From Candidatus Woodwardiibium gallinarum (GTDB taxonomy: Bacteria; Bacillota; Clostridia; Oscillospirales; CAG-382): DNA of 34,100 bases. The DNA lies in contig CAJFRY010000020.1 of the NCBI GenBank assembly GCA_904419545.1, forward strand, positions 1 to 34,100, read 5' to 3'. Position 1 is the stretch's first letter. Every line of letters begins with the position of its first letter. Shown here piece by piece: positions 7,723 to 16,701 of this stretch. The position numbers and the translations under genes were made by a program. The notes below the pieces were generated by a model. That model was not told the DNA's origin. It was given only the letters and a program-made list of their open reading frames with translations, and made no database searches.

Positions 7723-8574
7723 ATGAAAAAGTTCAAAGAACGTTTTATGCAAGTCCTGTTTCTGCTGTCGGCACTGGTTTCCATTCTTGCCGTTGCGCTC
7801 ATCTGCATATTCCTGTTCGCCAACGGCATCCCCGCCATTCGTGAAATCGGCCTTTGGGATTTCCTGTCCGGCACTTCCTGGAAACCCGAACAGAACATTT
7901 ACGGCATCCTGCCGATGATTATCGGCAGCATATACGTCACCGCAGGCGCTATGCTCATCGGCGTTCCGATCGGTATCCTTACGGCTTTGTTTCTCGTCCA
8001 TTTCTGCCCGCCGAAGCTGTATCGCTTTCTGAAGCCTGCCGTAGACCTTCTCGCAGGCATACCTTCGATTGTATACGGCTTTTTCGGACTGATGGTGATC
8101 GTACCTGCTATCCGCAACGGTCTTGGCGGCAGCGGCTCAAGTATGCTGGCCGCGTCGATCGTATTGGGAATCATGATCCTGCCGACAATTATCAATGTAT
8201 CCGAATCTGCCATTCGCGCGGTTCCGGAAAGCTATTATGAAGGCTCGCTCGCGCTCGGCGCCAGCCATGAGCGCAGTGTGTTTTTTACAGTACTGCCTGC
8301 GGCGAAGTCCGGCGTATTTGCCGCCGTAATTTTGGGTATGGGCCGCGCTGTCGGGGAAACGATGGCGGTGATTATGGTTGCCGGCAACCAAACGGCGATG
8401 CCGGGAAGTCCGCTGCAGGGGCTGCGAACGCTGACGGCTAACATTGTGATGGAAATGGCCTATGCGGCCGATCTCCACCGCGGAGCCCTGATTGCAACGG
8501 CGGTCGTGTTGTTTGTCTTTATTCTGATCATCAACCTTTCCTTCTCTCTGATGAAAAGGAGGGCAAAGCTGTGA
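7723..8574 (+). CDS. pstC: Phosphate ABC transporter permease PstC
   Basis: A 283-residue membrane protein with about six membrane segments, one of two permease subunits of the PstSCAB phosphate importer. The permease coupling region carries the EAA-like motif around YYEGSLALGASHERSVFF, which contacts the ATPase Pst[16 protein letters not shown] and GRAVGETMAV are typical of PstC/PstA. The start has GGAGG just upstream. Its stop overlaps the GTG start of pstA (GTGA at 8571-8574), so the two are translationally coupled. Length is normal for the family. Confidence 0.95.
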   Translation: MKKFKERFMQVLFLLSALVSILAVALICIFLFANGIPAIREIGLWDFLSGTSWKPEQNIYGILPMIIGSIYVTAGAMLIGVPIGILTALFLVHFCPPKLYRFLKPAVDLLAGIPSIVYGFFGLMVIVPAIRNGLGGSGSSMLAASIVLGIMILPTIINVSESAIRAVPESYYEGSLALGASHERSVFFTVLPAAKSGVFAAVILGMGRAVGETMAVIMVAGNQTAMPGSPLQGLRTLTANIVMEMAYAADLHRGALIATAVVLFVFILIINLSFSLMKRRAKL

Positions 8575-9452
8575 GTGACAACCCGAAGAAATCCGCACGG
8601 CGCCTGCAGTCACGCATTCTGCGGTTCTGTGTTTATGCCGCGGGCGCCTGTACGCTGTCCGTGCTTTTGATGCTGGTCCTCTATATCCTTGTCAAAGGAT
8701 TGCCGCATCTTACACCCGAGTTGTTCAGCCTGCATTACAATTCCGAAAACGTTTCGCTTTTTCCGGCGTTGGTCAACACCGTTACGATGACGTTTCTTTC
8801 GCTGCTCATCGCCGCGCCGCTGGGTATTTTCTCGGCCATTTATCTGGTCGAATACGCCAAACGCGGGAACAAATTTGTCGGCGTTGTGCGTATTACGGCG
8901 GAAACGCTCTCGGGCATTCCGTCGATCGTATACGGACTGTTCGGCTTTCTGATGTTCGTTATTGCGCTGGACTGGGGCTATTCTCTTCTGGCGGGCGCGT
9001 TTACGCTGGCGATCATGATCCTTCCCGTCATTATGCGCACGACCGAAGAAGCACTCAAAAGTGTGCCGGACAGCTATCGTGAAGGCAGCTTCGGACTGGG
9101 CGCAGGGAAGCTGCGGACAGTGTTCCGCATCGTGCTTCCCGCTGCGATGCCCGGCATCCTCGCCGGGATCATTCTGTCTGTCGGCCGCATCGTAGGCGAA
9201 ACCGCAGCACTTATCTACACGGCAGGCACCGTTGCACAGGTTCCCGATACCTTATTGGGTTCCGGCCGCACGCTCTCGGTGCATATGTACTCGCTCTGGA
9301 GCGAGGGCCTGAATTCCGAGCAATCCTACGCGACGGCGGTTGTACTTCTGGTGATCGTCGCCTCGCTCAACGCCCTGTCGTCAGCTCTTGCCAAACGACT
9401 GACGGGACAGAAAAAAGAAAGGAAAAAGCGCGATGCACGCAGCAAAGCTTAA
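8571..9452 (+). CDS. pstA: Phosphate ABC transporter permease PstA
   Basis: A 293-residue permease and partner of PstC. It starts with GTG inside the pstC stop, with AAAAGGAGGG 9-18 bases upstream. Six hydrophobic segments are visible. Family motifs include [14 protein letters not shown], the coupling loop [18 protein letters not shown], and [15 protein letters not shown]. The cytoplasmic tail is very basic ([12 protein letters not shown]) and overlaps the start of pstB by 20 bases. With PstC it forms the channel through which phosphate is moved at the cost of ATP hydrolysed by PstB. Confidence 0.95.
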   Translation: MSDNPKKSARRLQSRILRFCVYAAGACTLSVLLMLVLYILVKGLPHLTPELFSLHYNSENVSLFPALVNTVTMTFLSLLIAAPLGIFSAIYLVEYAKRGNKFVGVVRITAETLSGIPSIVYGLFGFLMFVIALDWGYSLLAGAFTLAIMILPVIMRTTEEALKSVPDSYREGSFGLGAGKLRTVFRIVLPAAMPGILAGIILSVGRIVGETAALIYTAGTVAQVPDTLLGSGRTLSVHMYSLWSEGLNSEQSYATAVVLLVIVASLNALSSALAKRLTGQKKERKKRDARSKA

Positions 9453-10188
9453 AACCGAACATCTCAACCTGCATTACGGCGCATTCCACGCGCTCAAGGA
9501 TGTGACCATCGACATTCCGGAAAAGGAAATTACGGCCTTTATCGGCCCGTCAGGCTGCGGAAAATCAACGCTGCTGAAAACGCTCAACCGTATGAACGAC
9601 CTTGTCGAGGATTGCCGGATCGACGGCCGCGTCCTCTTGGACGGCAGCGACATCTACGCCGATATGGATACAAACGTGCTGCGCAGGCGGGTAGGGATGG
9701 TCTTCCAAAAGCCCAACCCGTTCCCGATGAGCGTTTATGACAACATTGCCTACGGTCCGCGCACGCATGGAATCAAATCCAAAGCGATGCTGGACGACAT
9801 TGTCGAGCGCTCGCTTACCGGCGCGGCGATATGGGACGAACTGAAGGACCGGCTCAAAAAGAGCGCGCTCGCACTCTCGGGCGGACAGCAGCAGCGGCTC
9901 TGCATTGCGCGGGCGCTTGCCGTCGAGCCTGAGGTACTGCTGATGGATGAGCCGACCAGCGCGCTCGATCCGATCTCGACCGGTAAAATTGAAGACCTGG
10001 CGATGGAACTGAAAAAGCAATACACCATTGTCATTGTCACGCATAATATGCAGCAGGCCTCCCGCATCAGCGACCAAACCGCCTTTTTCCTCCTCGGCGA
10101 GGTGATTGAGATGTGCGATACCGACCGTATGTTTTCCGCGCCGTCCGATCAGCGTACAGAAGATTACATTACCGGCCGCTTCGGCTAA
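9433..10188 (+). CDS. pstB: Phosphate ABC transporter ATP-binding protein PstB
   Basis: A 251-residue ABC ATPase that drives phosphate import. It has Walker [10 protein letters not shown] (residues 38-46), the PstB-specific sequence [17 protein letters not shown], signature LSGGQQQR, Walker [13 protein letters not shown] and switch His in VTHNM. All catalytic residues are intact. It overlaps pstA by 20 bases, with an AAAGGA-type ribosome binding site in the pstA tail. phoU follows after 20 bases, so the importer and its regulator share a transcript. Confidence 0.97.
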   Translation: MHAAKLKTEHLNLHYGAFHALKDVTIDIPEKEITAFIGPSGCGKSTLLKTLNRMNDLVEDCRIDGRVLLDGSDIYADMDTNVLRRRVGMVFQKPNPFPMSVYDNIAYGPRTHGIKSKAMLDDIVERSLTGAAIWDELKDRLKKSALALSGGQQQRLCIARALAVEPEVLLMDEPTSALDPISTGKIEDLAMELKKQYTIVIVTHNMQQASRISDQTAFFLLGEVIEMCDTDRMFSAPSDQRTEDYITGRFG

Positions 10189-10208
10189 TCAAGGAGGTAT
10201 TTTGACGC

Positions 10209-10853
10209 ATGCGCAACAGATTTGACGAGCAGCTCGACCTGCTTAACAACAGCCTCATTTCTATGGGTGCACTCTGTGAAACCGCCATCGCCGGCACAAT
10301 TAAGGCGCTGCTGTGCCACGACCTTCGTCTGGCGGAAGAGGTAATCGCTACCGACAAGGAAATTGACCAAAAGGAAAAAGAAATTGAAGCGCTCTGCCTG
10401 AAGCTGATCCTGCATCAGCAGCCGGTGGCGCGCGATCTGCGGCAGATTTCCGCCGCTCTGAAGATGATTACGGATATGGAGCGCATCGGCGATCAGGCCG
10501 CAGACATTGCCGAGATTGTGACCTTTACCGACTTGGCCGAATCCACCAACGGCAGTCATATTGCGGAAATGGGCGCAGCCACGACCAAAATGGTTACAGA
10601 GGCCGTGGAGGCCTTTGTTCGCCGCGACAAGGTAATGGCGCAGGCCGTCGTAGATTATGATGATGTCGTTGACGGCTTGTTTTCTTCGGTAAAGCATGAT
10701 ATAATGCATATGATCGCTGCAGACCCCGCACGCGGAGAGCAGGCCGTCGACATCCTGATGATTTCAAAATATCTGGAGCGTATCGGCGACCATGCGGTGA
10801 ATATTGCGGAATGGGTCATCTTTGCAATCACCGGAAAGCACGAAAACGAGTAA
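10209..10853 (+). CDS. phoU: Phosphate signalling protein PhoU
   Basis: A 214-residue all-helical protein with two PhoU repeats (about residues 18-105 and 120-205), each with the metal-binding ExxxD-type pattern (DMERIGDQAADI and KYLERIGDHAVNI). In known systems PhoU links Pst transporter activity to the PhoR kinase and keeps phosphate uptake in check. AAGGAGG lies 11 bases before the ATG. The response regulator gene follows closely, completing a sensor-transporter unit. Confidence 0.95.
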   Translation: MRNRFDEQLDLLNNSLISMGALCETAIAGTIKALLCHDLRLAEEVIATDKEIDQKEKEIEALCLKLILHQQPVARDLRQISAALKMITDMERIGDQAADIAEIVTFTDLAESTNGSHIAEMGAATTKMVTEAVEAFVRRDKVMAQAVVDYDDVVDGLFSSVKHDIMHMIAADPARGEQAVDILMISKYLERIGDHAVNIAEWVIFAITGKHENE

Positions 10854-10875
10854 ATCGGATTCGGAGGGATATACA

Positions 10876-11547
10876 TTGATCTATTGTGTAGAAGACGACA
10901 GCAACATTCGGGAGCTGCTGCTTTATACGCTTCATAATTCCGGCTTCGAGGCCAAGGGAATCGAGGACGGCGAGGCACTGTTTGCGGAAATGGCGCGCGA
11001 GAAGCCGTTGTTGATCCTGCTGGATGTCATGCTCCCGGGCGAAAACGGCATCGAAATACTTAAGCGCATCCGGCTGGATATGTCCACACGCAGTATCCCC
11101 GTTATTATGCTGACCGCCAAAAGCTCGGAATACGACAAGGTGATCGGTCTGGACTCCGGCGCAGACGATTACGTATGCAAGCCCTTCGGGATGATGGAAC
11201 TGATTTCGCGCATCAAAGCGGTTCTGCGCCGCACCTCCGCGCCGGAGGTAAGCGATATGCTGGTCTGCGGCAATGTTGTCCTCAACGTCAGGGGACACAG
11301 CGTGACCGTGGACGGAAGGCCGGTTGAGTTGACGCTCAAGGAATTCGAGCTTCTCAAGTTGCTGATGAAAAATCCCGGCGTGGTTCTCAACCGCGACACG
11401 CTGCTCGGCAGCATTTGGGGCTATGATTTTGACGGCGAAACACGTACGGTGGACGTACATGTCCGCACGCTGCGCAGCAAGCTCGGCGAGAAGGGCGACA
11501 TCATCGAAACGGTGCGCGGCGTCGGCTATAAAATCGGTAATTCCTGA
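10876..11547 (+). CDS. phoP: OmpR/PhoB-family response regulator (PhoP-like)
   Basis: A 223-residue response regulator. The receiver domain has the acidic pair DD at residues 7-8, the phospho-acceptor Asp50 (ILLDVMLPGENG), T-A-K switch residues (MLTAKSS), and ends near residue 120. A winged-helix domain of the OmpR class follows (LTLKEFELLKLLMKNPG, then RTVDVHVRTLRSKLG). TTG at 10876 is taken as the start because GGAGGG lies 7 bases upstream and the receiver begins directly there; the longer ATG frame (10804) runs back into phoU. The stop overlaps the kinase start. Position after pstSCAB-phoU makes a phosphate-starvation role very likely. Confidence 0.92.
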   Translation: MIYCVEDDSNIRELLLYTLHNSGFEAKGIEDGEALFAEMAREKPLLILLDVMLPGENGIEILKRIRLDMSTRSIPVIMLTAKSSEYDKVIGLDSGADDYVCKPFGMMELISRIKAVLRRTSAPEVSDMLVCGNVVLNVRGHSVTVDGRPVELTLKEFELLKLLMKNPGVVLNRDTLLGSIWGYDFDGETRTVDVHVRTLRSKLGEKGDIIETVRGVGYKIGNS

Positions 11548-13262
11548 TGAAAAAGCGAATTTTCTGGAGTATTTTGCTTTCCTGCTTCCTCACGCTTCTG
11601 GTCACGGCTGCCTTCGTGACCAGTGTGCTCTACGTCAATTCGTGGGAAGAATACAAACGCGAAATCGAGACCGAGGTGTTGTACGTCGGAGAAGCCGTCA
11701 ACGTGATGGATGCATCGGACGGTGAGGCATCGCGTTATCTGGAAGAAGTCGGCCGCAGCACGAAAAACCGCATCACGCTCATTGCCGCCGACGGTAGCGT
11801 GCTCTTTGACAGCTATGCCGACGAGGAGGATTTGGACAACCATCTCAGCCGTCCCGAAATCGCCGCCGCATTAGCCGACGGCAGCGGTCAGGCCGAGCGC
11901 CTATCCGATACCTTCGGAGAGCGCAGTTATTACAGCGCGCTGCGCTTAGAGGACGGCAGCGTCCTGCGCATCGGCGGTACCGCCAAAAGCGTGCTGGGCA
12001 TCGTCGGCAACGCGCTTGCATGGATCGTGATCGTCTCGGTATTTGTTCTGCTGATCACCGTACTCGCCGCCAGCCTGCTTACCGGCACGATTATCAAACC
12101 GATCAATAAAATCGACCTCAATGCGCCGCTGGCCGCTCCCGCCTACGACGAACTCTCACCGCTCCTGCTGCGGATGGAAAAGCAAAACGCCCGCATCAAC
12201 AAGCAAATCCGCGAACTGCGAAAGCAACAGGAGGAATTCAACTATATAACCGGCAATATGGGCGAAGGCCTTGTGATTTTTGACGATCATGGCACAGTTC
12301 TCACGCTCAACAGCAGTGCAGAATCGATTCTTGGCTGTGACGGTCCGTCTGCATCCAAAGCAGATACGCTGCCGGACGGCCGGTCCTACCTCAAGCTCAG
12401 CCGCGACCTGCATTATATCCGCACGGTGGAAGCTGCGCTGGACGGCAGACCGGCAGTTGTTACGATGGAGCGCAGCGGCAGACAGTACAGGCTTTTCGCC
12501 ACACCGGTCGAACGCAGGGAGGACAGCCGGTACGCCGCGGTGCTGTTCATCGTCGATATTACCGACCGTGAACGCGCAGAACAGCTCCGCAAAGAGTTTT
12601 CGGCCAACGTTTCGCACGAACTGAAAACGCCGCTGACGACGATCATGGGCTACGCCGAGATTATCGGCAACGGCATCGCGCGTGCGGAGGATATCCCGGA
12701 ATTTGCCGGAAAGATCCGACAGGAGGCTGCGCGGCTGCTGTCGCTGATCGAGGACATCATAAAGCTCTCGCGGCTGGATGAAAACGAATTGACGAGCCGC
12801 TTCGAGCGTGTGGATTTGGCCGAGGTGTGCCGCAGTGTGGTCAAGAAGCTTTCCGACAAAGCACGCAATGCGAATGTATCCTTGTCCTTCACCGGGTCGT
12901 CGTGTGCCGTCAGCGGCATTGAGAGCATCCTGCACGAGATTATTTTCAATCTGACCGATAACGCCATCATCTACAACCGCGAGGGCGGAGAGGCGCATAT
13001 CTCTCTGACCGAATCGGACGGACAGGCGACGCTGGTCGTCGAGGATACCGGTATCGGCATCGCACACGAGCATCTCGACCGCATTTTCGAACGCTTTTAC
13101 CGCGTGGACAAGAGCCATTCGCGTGAGACGGGCGGAACGGGACTGGGGCTGTCCATCGTCAAGCACGGCGCGCTCCTGCACGGCGCCTCGATCCGGCTTG
13201 AAAGCGAACCGGGGCAGGGTACGAGAGTCACACTGGTCTTCCCGTGCGCCGAAGCTGAATAA
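11547..13262 (+). CDS. phoR: PhoR-like sensor histidine kinase
   Basis: A 571-residue membrane kinase and partner of the preceding regulator. It has an N-terminal membrane helix (about residues 4-29), an extracytoplasmic sensing region (30-147), a second helix (about 150-175), a PAS domain (about 232-330), a HisKA domain with phosphorylated His357 in SHELKTPLTT, and a C-terminal ATPase domain with N box DNAIIYN and G boxes DTGIGI and GGTGLGLSIV. This matches the PhoR architecture of Gram-positive bacteria. The start ATG overlaps the upstream stop (TGATG). It is the last gene of the phosphate block, with a terminator directly after. Confidence 0.93.
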   Translation: MKKRIFWSILLSCFLTLLVTAAFVTSVLYVNSWEEYKREIETEVLYVGEAVNVMDASDGEASRYLEEVGRSTKNRITLIAADGSVLFDSYADEEDLDNHLSRPEIAAALADGSGQAERLSDTFGERSYYSALRLEDGSVLRIGGTAKSVLGIVGNALAWIVIVSVFVLLITVLAASLLTGTIIKPINKIDLNAPLAAPAYDELSPLLLRMEKQNARINKQIRELRKQQEEFNYITGNMGEGLVIFDDHGTVLTLNSSAESILGCDGPSASKADTLPDGRSYLKLSRDLHYIRTVEAALDGRPAVVTMERSGRQYRLFATPVERREDSRYAAVLFIVDITDRERAEQLRKEFSANVSHELKTPLTTIMGYAEIIGNGIARAEDIPEFAGKIRQEAARLLSLIEDIIKLSRLDENELTSRFERVDLAEVCRSVVKKLSDKARNANVSLSFTGSSCAVSGIESILHEIIFNLTDNAIIYNREGGEAHISLTESDGQATLVVEDTGIGIAHEHLDRIFERFYRVDKSHSRETGGTGLGLSIVKHGALLHGASIRLESEPGQGTRVTLVFPCAEAE

Positions 13263-13267
13263 GGAAT

Positions 13268-13325
13268 CCGGAAAAACGCTCTGAAGGGAATACCTGCGGA
13301 GCGTTTATTCTTTTCCGGCTTTTTT
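13268..13325 (+). terminator. Terminator of the pst-pho operon
   Basis: Nested hairpin: CCGG (13268-13271) with CCGG (13315-13318), enclosing AACGCTC and GAGCGTT arms, followed by C and six T. Confidence 0.8.
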
Positions 13326-13335
13326 GGAAAACCAC

Positions 13336-13364
13336 TTGACATCCGAGCGGATTTATAGTAAAAT
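13336..13364 (+). promoter_or_regulatory. Promoter of tRNA-Gly
   Basis: TTGACA (13336-13341), 17-base spacer, TAAAAT (13359-13364), ending 17 bases before the tRNA. Confidence 0.8.
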
Positions 13365-13381
13365 AACACCATTGTAAATAC

Positions 13382-13455
13382 GCAGGTGTGGTTCAATGGC
13401 AGAACGTCAGCTTCCCAAGCTGAAAACGAGGGTTCGATTCCCTTCACCTGCTCCA
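13382..13455 (+). tRNA. tRNA-Gly (anticodon CCC)
   Basis: Cloverleaf of 74 bases. Acceptor stem GCAGGTG pairs with CACCTGC. The D arm is GGTTCAATGGCAGAAC. The anticodon stem TCAGC/GCTGA encloses loop TTCCCAA (anticodon CCC, reads GGG). The T arm is GAGGG-TTCGATT-CCCTT, with a G-T pair. CCA is encoded (13453-13455). Confidence 0.97.
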
Positions 13456-13477
13456 GCGGCGAATCGCCGCGCACAGA

Positions 13478-13512
13478 CCGCGCGCTGCGTTTCGTGCGCG
13501 GTTTTATTTTTT
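13478..13512 (+). terminator. Terminator of tRNA-Gly
   Basis: CCGCGCGC (13478-13485) pairs with GTGCGCGG (13494-13501, one G-T pair), followed by TTTTATTTTTTT. Confidence 0.85.
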
Positions 13513-13638
13513 TATTTCACGATTAGACTGCATCTTTTTGTAAACGTTGAGATAAGCGAATTTGGACAAACGCGAAAGCATAGAGACACCCCCTGAAGAC
13601 CTGCCGCCTGTCCATCTTTTTTGAGGAGAATATAAACT

Positions 13639-14727
13639 ATGGATCACGAAAGGCAAACGGAAACGGAAAGCATCACTTTCCCCATCAATCTTTATTTGCA
13701 TTCGATCAAGCATCTGGACACGCTTGACCTGTGCCGCGGCGATAACGACTATAGGAAAGTATATATTGCCGACGACGGAAATGAAACGATCGTAATCAAA
13801 CAATATTCGAGCGACTTTATAGATAAAAATAGGATTGAAGGCTGGCGTCGGCTAATGGACGCGTACAGAGCACTGGGGATTTACTGTCCGACGATGCTCC
13901 CGAATTTGAATGGAGAATGGATTCACACATACAGCATAGAAAAAAAGACATATTACGTCTTCGCCGAAACATATGCCAAGTATGACACCGCCGAACACAT
14001 CGGTCAGGAAAAGTGGCAAGACAGGGCCGGAAAGCCCGTTTATCTCGCGGATATGATGCGTTCACTGGGGAAAGTGGCGAATGCGCGGCTGAATGTCGTT
14101 GATTTTCCATCTTCCTATTGCCTTTTTGAGCCTTTTTCGCCTTCGGATACAACAGACGAAGTTACCGAGTGCGCTGTCAGATTTGCGGACTATGTAGATA
14201 AGGAGCTTCCCCAGTTTCGCGAAAAAACGCAGACATTGTTGTCGTTGTTTCATAAAAACCGAGAGGCGCTGGCAAACGTATATGCGCTTCTTCCCACATC
14301 CTGCTTTCAGGGCGATCTCAATGCTTCAAATATTTTGCTGGATAAGGACCACAGGTTTGCCGGTCTGATCGATTTCAATCTCTGCGGACGAGAACCCGTG
14401 TTGAATTATGCCGTTCGGGAATCATTATGGAACGCCAAAGAAAACTGCTTATTCGGTGCCAACGGCAGCCGGTTGTATTTCTACAGCCAAGCCCTTGATG
14501 ACAGAAGAATGGATCTGTTTTATCAAAATATGGCGCATATACAGGAATATTATACCTTCAATGCGATGGAGCAATGGGCATTCCCTTTCCTTTTTCGTTA
14601 TGTGAATTCTTTTTGGTGGAACCATATCTTTGAAATTGAAATGGTCAAGGATGACGATGAAAAGATTCTTCAAATCTTTAACTGGCTTTCAAGGCAAATG
14701 ACGCGCGATGACATCCGGCTGCCGTAA
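13639..14727 (+). CDS. APH-fold phosphotransferase family protein
   Basis: A 362-residue protein of the aminoglycoside phosphotransferase/choline kinase/CotS-like fold. The N-lobe carries IVIKQYSS with the ATP-anchoring Lys. The catalytic loop is QGDLNASNIL (Asp226, Asn231), followed by the metal-binding Asp in GLIDFNLCG. The loop has Gln224 where His is usual (HGD). Substrate cannot be told: relatives phosphorylate aminoglycosides, amino-sugars, homoserine or spore-coat components. GAGGAG lies about 11 bases before the ATG. The gene is alone after the tRNA. No clear terminator or promoter was seen. Confidence 0.8.
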   Translation: MDHERQTETESITFPINLYLHSIKHLDTLDLCRGDNDYRKVYIADDGNETIVIKQYSSDFIDKNRIEGWRRLMDAYRALGIYCPTMLPNLNGEWIHTYSIEKKTYYVFAETYAKYDTAEHIGQEKWQDRAGKPVYLADMMRSLGKVANARLNVVDFPSSYCLFEPFSPSDTTDEVTECAVRFADYVDKELPQFREKTQTLLSLFHKNREALANVYALLPTSCFQGDLNASNILLDKDHRFAGLIDFNLCGREPVLNYAVRESLWNAKENCLFGANGSRLYFYSQALDDRRMDLFYQNMAHIQEYYTFNAMEQWAFPFLFRYVNSFWWNHIFEIEMVKDDDEKILQIFNWLSRQMTRDDIRLP

Positions 14728-15298
14728 CCCGGCTGTGCTTCCCATTTTTGTCAAAAACGCAGGGAAATGTTCTTTGTCCGAAATGCCTGCCGGTTCGGAA
14801 CATCCAACCGAGCAAAAAAAGGGATGCGGAAGCTTTCCGATTTTGCCGGATTTGGTCGCGTGCGGGAACGGAGTCCAAGAGAACGGCTAAGCGGAAATTG
14901 GGGATGCCAATTTCGAAAACCGCAAAGCTCTGTTTGAAAAAGGGACGCCCGTGTCGCGGCAATACTTGCCGGAGACGGTGTGTTTCCCTTTAGGCCGACA
15001 CACGGTAATTTGATATGCTGTCGGACCCAGCGGGATAAAGCCGAAAAAGCGTATCCGGCGCTTTGGCGGACCACAAAATGCAATCGCTTTTTGCCGTCAA
15101 AGCCGGAAGACGGGTCATCCGCGGCGGCGAATGCGAAATCCGGCTCTGCGACGGCTTTTTGCTTTCCGGCCAGACGGATTCTCCGAAGAATCCGCAGGAT
15201 GAGCTGTTCCGATGTTCGCCGGAGAAAGTCCGCAGCGCAGCTATGCATTCGCAGCACACGGTGACATTGTGCTGACGCTTTTGCAAATGCCGAGACGT
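14728..15298. other. 570-bp stretch without a supported gene
   Basis: It lies between the convergent ends of the APH-fold gene and the YitT-like gene. Several frames are open on both strands for 60-230 codons, but none has a ribosome binding site, domain motif or natural composition. Short inverted repeats occur, for example GGATTC with GAATCC near 15176-15193. A decayed gene or a dispersed intergenic repeat are the likeliest explanations. Confidence 0.45.
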
Positions 15299-16162
15299 TC
15301 ACAGGTCGGCACTGTCGTGCCGCTTGAAGCCCTCTCCGAACACCTCGTTCGCGCTGGAAACAATCATAAACGCCTGCTTGTCTATGCGACGGACGACGTC
15401 GCGAACAGCGGGATAAAGCGATTTGCGCATCACGCATAAGATAATCTTCTTTGACCGGCCTGTGAAGGCTCCCTCGCCGTTGAGCAGCGTGATGCCGACC
15501 TCCAGCCCGAGCAGCGCTTCGGCAATGTCGCCCTCGCGGTCACTGACGATATAAACCTGCTTGGCTTCGTCCGGTCCATAGAGGACGATGTCCATCAGCG
15601 TCGTCGAAACAATCATTGCAATGGCGGCGTATAAAGACAGATTGATATCCGACAGTACGACGCCTGCCGCCAGCAGGATTATAACGTCGGTGTACAGATA
15701 CGCGCGGCCGGTGCGGATATAGGGATAGCGCTTGCGGATGAGCTTGACGATGATGTCGGTCCCGCCTGTGGTCGCTCCCGCCTTGAAAATCAGACTGATG
15801 CCGACGGCGCTCATCGCGCCGCCCGCAAACGCGGCCAACAGAAGATCATCGGTCAACGGAGGCAGCGCGGCAAATACGTCGATGAGCAGCGAAGCGAGTG
15901 TCGTCGCCGCAAGCGTCGTCGAGAAGAAACGGAAGCCGAATACTTTGATTGCAATCAGAAACAGCGGTATGTTCAGAATAAACGCCGTGGTACCGGTCGG
16001 AAACTCGAACACGCTGTTGAGGATGACCGCAATGCCGGTCACGCCGCCGGGCGCCAGATGGTTGGGACTCAGGAACAAGCCCATACCCGCAGCATAAACC
16101 ACCGCCCCGGCGGCAATCAGCACGCACTTTTTCACAATCGATTTTCCTTCTGTCTTATCCAT
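15299..16162 (-). CDS. YitT-family membrane protein (DUF161 plus DUF2179)
   Basis: A 287-residue protein with about five to six membrane segments in the first 200 residues and a soluble DUF2179 domain at the C-terminus (about 205-285; QVYIVSDREGDIAEALL). N-terminal motifs LFLSPNHLAPGGVTGIAVIL and GATTGGTDIIVKLI are typical of YitT proteins. The family is common in Firmicutes and its transport role is unproven. AAAGGAG precedes the ATG at 16162 by about 12 bases. It is divergent from the Nudix gene with only 56 bases between the two starts. Confidence 0.9.
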   Translation of the reverse strand: MDKTEGKSIVKKCVLIAAGAVVYAAGMGLFLSPNHLAPGGVTGIAVILNSVFEFPTGTTAFILNIPLFLIAIKVFGFRFFSTTLAATTLASLLIDVFAALPPLTDDLLLAAFAGGAMSAVGISLIFKAGATTGGTDIIVKLIRKRYPYIRTGRAYLYTDVIILLAAGVVLSDINLSLYAAIAMIVSTTLMDIVLYGPDEAKQVYIVSDREGDIAEALLGLEVGITLLNGEGAFTGRSKKIILCVMRKSLYPAVRDVVRRIDKQAFMIVSSANEVFGEGFKRHDSADL

Positions 16163-16218
16163 CGTGCTTTTTCTCCTTTAATTTTAATAAATATTTTACT
16201 GAAAGTGAGGAAAATGAA

Positions 16219-16701
16219 ATGAGAGCTCCGTTTCAAATTTTGGCCATACCGTACCGACGGTCGGGAAATCAAACTTTGTATTGCGTATTCCGCCGCGCGA
16301 AACCCGTGCAATGGCAGTTCATTGCAGGCGGCGGCGAGGATGACGAAAAACCGCTTGAAGCGGCAAAGCGGGAAATTTGGGAGGAGAGCGGGATCACCGC
16401 GGATACGGTTTTCGCACTCACGTCGACAAGCTGCATTCCAACGTCCATTTTCCCGAACCTCCGCTCGTACAATTGGCCGCCGGATACATATGTGATCCCG
16501 GAATATGCCTTCGCGTTCCCGTGCGAAGAGACCGTAAAGCTGTCGGCCGAGCATACAGACTTTGCCTGGCTGTCATATGAGGAAGCGGTCGAACGGCTGA
16601 CCTGGGACTCCAACAAAACGGCGCTTTATGAGCTGCACTGCAGACTGGCGGACGGAAACGTCGATATCGGAACTGAAGAGCGAGAGCTATGCACACGCTG
16701 A
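16219..16701 (+). CDS. Nudix hydrolase
   Basis: A 160-residue pyrophosphohydrolase. The Nudix box is complete at residues 37-59: Gly37, Glu43, then Arg51-Glu52, Glu55-Glu56 and Gly58, matching GX5EX7REUXEEXGU. The overall form (FQILAIPYRR at the start, IPEYAFAFPC after the box) is similar to dihydroneopterin-triphosphate pyrophosphatase-like members, but the substrate is not certain. GTGAGG lies about 8 bases before the start. It overlaps the next gene by 13 bases, so the two are coupled. Confidence 0.9.
   Translation: MRAPFQILAIPYRRSGNQTLYCVFRRAKPVQWQFIAGGGEDDEKPLEAAKREIWEESGITADTVFALTSTSCIPTSIFPNLRSYNWPPDTYVIPEYAFAFPCEETVKLSAEHTDFAWLSYEEAVERLTWDSNKTALYELHCRLADGNVDIGTEERELCTR

Noticed and set aside
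6787-8001. 404-codon open frame on the minus strand across pstS and pstC
   Set aside because: It lies opposite well-supported phosphate transport genes, has no ribosome binding site and shows no family motif.
12156-13181. 341-codon open frame opposite phoR
   Set aside because: Antisense shadow of a histidine kinase with all motifs intact.
14751-15437. 228-codon minus-strand frame between the APH-fold and YitT-like genes
   Set aside because: Overlaps the YitT-like C-terminus, lacks a ribosome binding site and has Arg/Ser-rich, unnatural composition.
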